Assembly: GCA_038248985.1 (NCBI GenBank)
Contig: JBBRWV010000009.1
Coordinates: forward strand, 1 to 45,408
DNA: 45,408 nucleotides
Direction: 5' to 3'
DNA from: JBBRWV01 sp038248985
GTDB taxonomy: Bacteria; Planctomycetota; Phycisphaerae; WQYP01
The translations under genes and the position numbers were made by a program. Position 1 is the first letter of the stretch. Each line of letters starts with the position of its first letter. The notes beneath the pieces are model-generated. The model ran no database searches and was not told the origin of the DNA. It saw only the letters and a program-made list of their open reading frames with translations. Of the stretch, positions 41,942 through 45,408 are shown piece by piece.

Positions 41942-42541
41942 ATGACGACGCCAATAACCAAAGCCAATGCCGCATTCAAAGACCACGGAGGCACCATGCG
42001 CACCACCGAAGCACTGAATGCCGGCATCCATCCGCGAACCCTCTATGCCATGCGGGACGCTGGGCAGGTCGAAGTCCTCGCCCGGGGCGTCTACCGCCTG
42101 GCGAGTCTTCCACCGCCGGCGAACCCCGACCTTGCCACAGTTGCCAAGAGTATCTCCCACGGAGTGATCTGCCTGATCTCCGCACTGGCGTTTCACGAAC
42201 TGACTACGCAGATACCCCACGAAGTTCATGTGGCGATCTCCCGAACCGCACGCCGCCCGCGACTGGCGTTCCCGCCGCTGCGAATCTACCGATTCTCCAG
42301 CGCGGCGTTTGAGAGCGGAATCGACATCCAGACCATTGACGGGGTTTCAGTTCGGGTCTACGGTCCTGAAAAGACGCTGGCAGACATTTTCAAGTACCGC
42401 AGCAAGATCGGCATGGAAGTCGTCATCGAAGCGCTCCGCGCCTACCGCCGCCGGAAACCCAATTTCCAGCGCGTGTTGGAGTATGCCAAGGTCTGCCGAG
42501 TGGAGCGGCTCATGCGGCCGTATCTGGAGGCACTGGTATGA
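41942..42541 (+). CDS. abiEi: AbiEi-type antitoxin (type IV toxin-antitoxin)
   Basis: The 199-residue product has an N-terminal winged helix-turn-helix (RTTEALNAGIHPRTLYAMRD and GVYRLA, residues 20-54). It then has the AbiEi C-terminal domain, with CLISALAFHELT, VHVAISR and VYGPEKTLADIFKYR. It is expected to repress its own operon and to neutralise the nucleotidyltransferase toxin. GGGAGG stands 6 nt before the ATG. Its stop overlaps the toxin start by 4 bp, typical of such pairs, which protect against phage. Confidence 0.88.
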   Translation: MTTPITKANAAFKDHGGTMRTTEALNAGIHPRTLYAMRDAGQVEVLARGVYRLASLPPPANPDLATVAKSISHGVICLISALAFHELTTQIPHEVHVAISRTARRPRLAFPPLRIYRFSSAAFESGIDIQTIDGVSVRVYGPEKTLADIFKYRSKIGMEVVIEALRAYRRRKPNFQRVLEYAKVCRVERLMRPYLEALV

Positions 42542-43418
42542 CCAAACGCGGCACCGCCAACATCGCCGCCTCCGTTCACCAGCGACTGCTGAATCTGGCG
42601 AAGGTCAGGGGACGCCCGTTCAATGAGTTGCTGGTCTATTACGGCATTGAACGGTTCCTGTATCGACTGTCGATTTCCCGGCACGCCGAGGCGTTTATAC
42701 TCAAGGGCGCGCTGACTTTGCTGGTGTGGCAGACACCGGTGACGCGTCCGACGCGCGACATCGACCTGCTCGGCCGCACCAGCAACGACCTGGAAGCCAT
42801 CCGCGTCCTGGTGGCAGAGGTCTGCCAGCAAACGGTGGAGGATGACGGGCTGATTTTCGACCCCGCCAGCGTCAATACGGATCGCATTGCCGAGGATGCC
42901 GACTACGAAGGCGTCCGCGCCAGCTTCCAGGGCCAGCTGGGAAACGCCCGCATCGCCATGCAGATCGACAACGGGTTTAGTGATGTGATTACGCTGGCAC
43001 CGATTTCCGTGACCTATCCAGTGATGCTCAATCAGCCGGCCCCGCAATTGATGGCCTACAATCGCGAAACGGCCATCGCAGAAAAGCTCGAGGCGATGGT
43101 TTCCCTGGGGACCTCAATACCCGGATGAAGGATTTTTTTGACGTATGGCTCCTGGCCAGCAATTTTGATTTTGACGGCCGCGTTCTGGCGCAGGCGATCA
43201 GCGGCACGTTTGGTCGCCGGAATACGGCAATCGATCTCGCACCGGTTTGCTTCACCTCGGCCTTTGCCCAAAACCCGGTGAAAGCCGTGCAATGGAACGC
43301 CTTTGTGCGGAACGGCAAATTGGACAATGTCCCCGCCGCATTCGCCGATGTGGTCGCGGTGGTTTCGGGGTACGCGCAGCCGGTCTTTGAAGCCCATCGC
43401 ATCTGGGCGCAAATATGA
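42538..43418 (+). pseudogene. abiEii: AbiEii-type nucleotidyltransferase toxin, split by a frameshift
   Basis: The first frame (42538-43128) has the nucleotidyltransferase core KGALTLLVW and PTRDIDLLGR (D74, D76), then stops after SLGTSIPG. The second frame (from 43125) begins MKDFFDVWLLASNFDFDG, the normal continuation. Inserting one G in the GGGG run at 43107-43110 would restore LG-DLNTRMKDFF and a single protein of about 293 residues, the family length. The lost C-terminal half suggests an inactive toxin, unless the frameshift is a sequencing error or is bypassed. The catalytic core remains. Confidence 0.8.
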
Positions 43419-43877
43419 AACGATCTGGCATCATCCCGGACCCTGGATTGCGGCCTGATCGGTCACCAACCCACTTTTCCTCTGCAACATCCGCTGGAGC
43501 GCGCCAACCTTCTAATTATTTGAAGGTTTGTGCCGATGTAGCCCAGGAGGCGCCGCTTGTCTTGCCAACTTTGCCTCCGCGTGGCTCACTGAAGCCAAAC
43601 GCCCTCTGCCGCCCCCGGCCGCACCGCGATCCTTACCGCAATAACCCGGCCCCGTTTCCGCCACGACCTCCGGGGCGTGGCGCCTGACACAGCTAAATGC
43701 GGAGAACCCGGTTCTGTAACCAGGTAAGCTGAATACCGGATAGCTAAAAAAAGAAGCAGGACACTCTCGCCCCCATGCCGATGGACCGGGAGGACCCCGA
43801 TCCATCGGCATTGCTAAACAAGCCGCAGCCCCGATGATTTCCCAACTGAAACATAGACGAATTGGGCGGCTTCCGTT
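43419..43877. other. Island spacer with two palindromes
   Basis: There is no supported gene. agaaccCggttct (43703-43715) is a perfect palindrome. The arms atgccgatgga (43775-43785) and tccatcggcat (43801-43811) form a perfect 11-bp stem with a 15-nt loop and no T-run, so it looks more like a recombination or structural site than a terminator. Confidence 0.5.
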
Positions 43878-44128
43878 CTATGTGCAGGCACTCCGGCAGA
43901 GGCAATTTCGAGTCAGCCACTCCTTCTCGGCCTCGATTGCACGACTACGGAGAGAGAAGGGACCCAGACACGGCCCCCCGTAGGCGACAGATCCGCCCAC
44001 CATTGACCGGCTGAATCCGGTTCGACATGACTCGCGCGAACGATGTGTGGTGGGCCCATATCTCTCAAGTCCGCATCTTCACCGTAGAGCATTCGGGCGT
44101 CGCCCGTCGGCGTGATAATCAATTCCAT
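43878..44128 (-). pseudogene. Frameshifted small conserved planctomycete protein
   Basis: The frame starts at 44128 with MELIITPTGDARMLYGED and continues SHVEPDSAGQWWADLSPTGG, which I recall as a common planctomycete small protein (consensus WWADLSPVGGP-LGPF-RSEALAAE-WL). After GG the frame changes; adding one G in the run near 43975-43980 gives PCLGPFSLRSRAIEAEKEWL and a stop near 43878. It overlaps the upstream gene by one base. Confidence 0.5.
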
Positions 44129-44410
44129 CAGGTCACCTGCAGCGCAGGCGGAGCAGCACGAAGGATCTTCCGCCGCGGGGCATCGACGAGGAATTGGTCG
44201 AGGGTGGCGGTGACGGCAGCCAGTTGCGTGGAGACTTGCTGACGAACGGATTCTGAATCCCGAAGGTCTTGCGGGCCAATTCCCTTCACGGCACGCTGAG
44301 CCGTTTCCACGAGTTCGTCCAACTGCGGGTTGCTGCCGACATTGAGGCTTTTGAAGCGCCCAAAGAAATCCTGCAGATTGTCTACCGCACTGTCCCGGAA
44401 CACTTTCTTT
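44128..44410 (-). pseudogene. Conserved hypothetical protein, 5' end replaced by an IS3 fragment
   Basis: About 94 residues (VFRDSAVDNLQDFFGRFKS onward, in part) end with LDQFLVDAPRRKIL and look like a helical protein recurring in planctomycete islands as I recall (a SNPQLDELV and PQDLRDS pattern). Upstream of about 44410 the frame runs antisense through the IS3 fragment, so the true start is lost or lies near there. No function is known. Confidence 0.5.
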
Positions 44411-44416
44411 GCAGTC

Positions 44417-44602
44417 AACGCCGTGGTCGAGAGTCTCTGGGCCAGCCTGAAAAACGAACTGGTGTTCCGGCGATCCTTAGCCACAAGTCAACAGGCCAAA
44501 GACGCCATCTTCGAGTGGATCACCGTGTGGTACAATCATAAACGCTGGCACAGTTCCCTCGGCTATATCAGCCCCGATGCCTTCGAGGCAATGCAGAACT
44601 AA
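44417..44602 (+). mobile_element. IS3-family transposase, C-terminal fragment
   Basis: About 61 residues read NAVVESLWASLKNELVFRRS followed by AKDAIFEWITVWYNHKRWHSSLGYISPDAFE, the end of the IS3 (OrfB/IS3-type rve) integrase core including the last catalytic Glu region. The N-terminal two thirds, OrfA and both terminal inverted repeats are missing. This scrap separates the two neighbouring fragments. Confidence 0.75.
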
Positions 44603-44615
44603 ACGGAACCAATGA

Positions 44616-44816
44616 GAGCACGTTATCCGTGGGGAAGATCACCAGAAGGCCATGAAATCGCTGGAATCAACACGGAAAGTAAAACGGCGGGAGCATTTTG
44701 ATTCACAGGATGCCATTGACGCGAAACGCGATGGTTTGATCGGGGAAATTGAGCGGCAACTTGCGCAAAGGCATTCCTTCGCCACCCTATTCACAATCCG
44801 ACGGGCCGTGTGTTGA
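44616..44816 (+). pseudogene. C-terminal fragment resembling a DEAD/SNF2-type helicase
   Basis: The frame opens after a TGA at 44613. It encodes a highly charged coiled-coil-like helix (KSLESTRKVKRREHFDSQDA, in part) and ends FATLFTIRRAVC. The pattern KRRE-F--QD-ID--RD-LI followed by -LFTIRW is, from memory, the end of helicases in phage-defence islands. No start is attached; the gene was cut by the IS3 fragment. Confidence 0.4.
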
Positions 44817-44921
44817 GAAGCGCGATCCAGCGGGCGTCGCAACACTTCTCGTTGGCCGGATAGCGGGTATACTTCAACTCGTCAGCGGCGTTTTTGGGTT
44901 CAAGATGGTCGAAGGGACCGA

Positions 44922-45158
44922 ATGGCTACTACACGGAAGATGGTTGAGTTGTTTCGGGCGATTGCCGCCGAAGACGTGGTCGCCGCTGGGGCTATTGCTG
45001 CACAAATTTGCAAAGGCGAAGAACAGATTGGCCACCGTGGAGCGGCCCGGCTCCTTCGTGGGGCTCTTCTGACCAACGGCCATTCCGTTTCAAACGGAAA
45101 CGGAAAGCCAAGCTCCGTCCACACGAACGGTAACGCCAGAAGGACAAGCTGTTGGTGA
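44922..45158 (+). pseudogene. N-terminal fragment resembling an AAA-family ATPase
   Basis: The frame starts MATTRKMVELFRAIAAEDVV and continues AAQICKGEEQIGHRGAARLLR, like the helical N-terminus of an island AAA ATPase (recalled pattern MAT-xx-LL-SH--GD--F--VA-QIAA-EARQGH). It then runs into low-complexity Asn/Gly sequence and stops; no P-loop is present. A truncated remnant, weakly assigned. Confidence 0.35.
45083..45099. repeat. Perfect 17-bp palindrome
   Basis: TTCCGTTT-c-AAACGGAA, 8-bp arms around one base, lies in the degraded island near the end of the AAA-like fragment. Purpose unknown. Confidence 0.5.
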
Positions 45159-45199
45159 CAAGGTGACTGGCGCGCAGCTGCACGAACCATGATTCACAC

Positions 45200-45299
45200 T
45201 GGCCGGCGCGGTGCCGCAGACACCCTTTAAGAGGGAATGCCCCAGTTCATGGAACAGCGTCTTGTGCGGCAGGACCAGGGCAATCGCATGTAGTCTAAC
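45200..45299 (-). pseudogene. ArdC-like antirestriction zincin peptidase fragment
   Basis: A short - strand frame reads RLHAIALVLPHKTLFHELGH followed by SLLKG, an HExxH zinc motif in the context (LPHKTLFHELAH--LGH) of the C-terminal domain of ArdC-like antirestriction proteins. It begins after a stop and lacks the rest. From about 45100 to the window end nothing else is supported. Confidence 0.45.
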
Positions 45300-45408
45300 T
45301 CAAGCTGGTGAGGACGTTTAGCAGCAATGCCGTTCAACGAGTTTTGGGGAAATCGCAGCCTCCTGCCATGATGGTGTTGTCATAAGTCCAACGTGGCAAG
45401 GAGGCTAC

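Noticed and set aside
1..45408. CRISPR array
   Set aside because: No run of regularly spaced direct repeats of 24-40 bp was seen; the heptad tracts have 7-bp units without spacers.

Overview
The window looks like chromosomal DNA of a GC-rich, Gram-negative-type bacterium, most probably a planctomycete (Phycisphaerae or a relative). The reasons are a Kdo transferase (LPS-type envelope), a DUF1570 zincin, a zinc-ribbon Ser/Thr kinase paired with an FHA/PP2C phosphatase, a pyruvoyl arginine decarboxylase of the planctomycete/chlamydial type, and small conserved proteins familiar from planctomycete genomic islands. The assignment rests on remembered family resemblance, not on a database search. 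No rRNA gene, complete tRNA or CRISPR array was found.

Layout. 1-6.15 kb: tail of a large Ig-repeat surface protein, a bacterioferritin-like protein, photolyase, pyruvoyl arginine decarboxylase, an RlmI-type methyltransferase and Kdo transferase; here the + strand is strikingly C-rich. 6.2-12 kb: DHA2 drug exporter, DUF1570 peptidase, aldo/keto reductase, PabA/TrpG amidotransferase and a membrane-anchored alpha/beta hydrolase; from here on the + strand is G-rich whichever strand is coding. 12-16 kb: a candidate small RNA whose terminator loop equals the 16S anti-Shine-Dalgarno sequence, then a sulfate ABC operon (binding protein, CysT, CysW, no CysA) behind a twin-palindrome operator. 16-24.6 kb: HtrA-like protease, a non-catalytic PDZ partner, unknown membrane and secreted proteins (one made of Pro-Trp repeats) and a soluble histidine kinase. 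25-36.4 kb: ArgB, ArfB, GyrB, a PH-like membrane protein, SlyD, the divergent kinase/phosphatase pair and a 41-residue ribosomal-like basic protein. 36.4-40.8 kb: CopD-like membrane protein, an hpf-rnk stress cassette with a divergent NhaR-type regulator (compositionally distinct from its flanks), a small membrane protein and an Rrf2 regulator.

41.07 kb to the end is a decaying genomic island. It begins at a tRNA 3'-end fragment that looks like an attachment site. It carries an AbiE-type toxin-antitoxin pair with a frameshifted toxin, scraps of IS21 and IS3 transposases, and fragments resembling an alpha-L-fucosidase, a helicase, an AAA ATPase and an ArdC-like antirestriction peptidase.

A degenerate 7-bp-period repeat occurs four times (3171, 4756, 5737, 15724): as an intergenic filler, as the whole kdtA leader, and in frame inside kdtA. 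The most notable points are the anti-SD small RNA, the heptad repeat inside kdtA, the missing pyruvoyl serine in the arginine decarboxylase, the Pro-Trp repeat protein, the abrupt GC-skew switch at 6.15 kb, the GyrB D426-equivalent replaced by Gln, and the tRNA-fragment island boundary.
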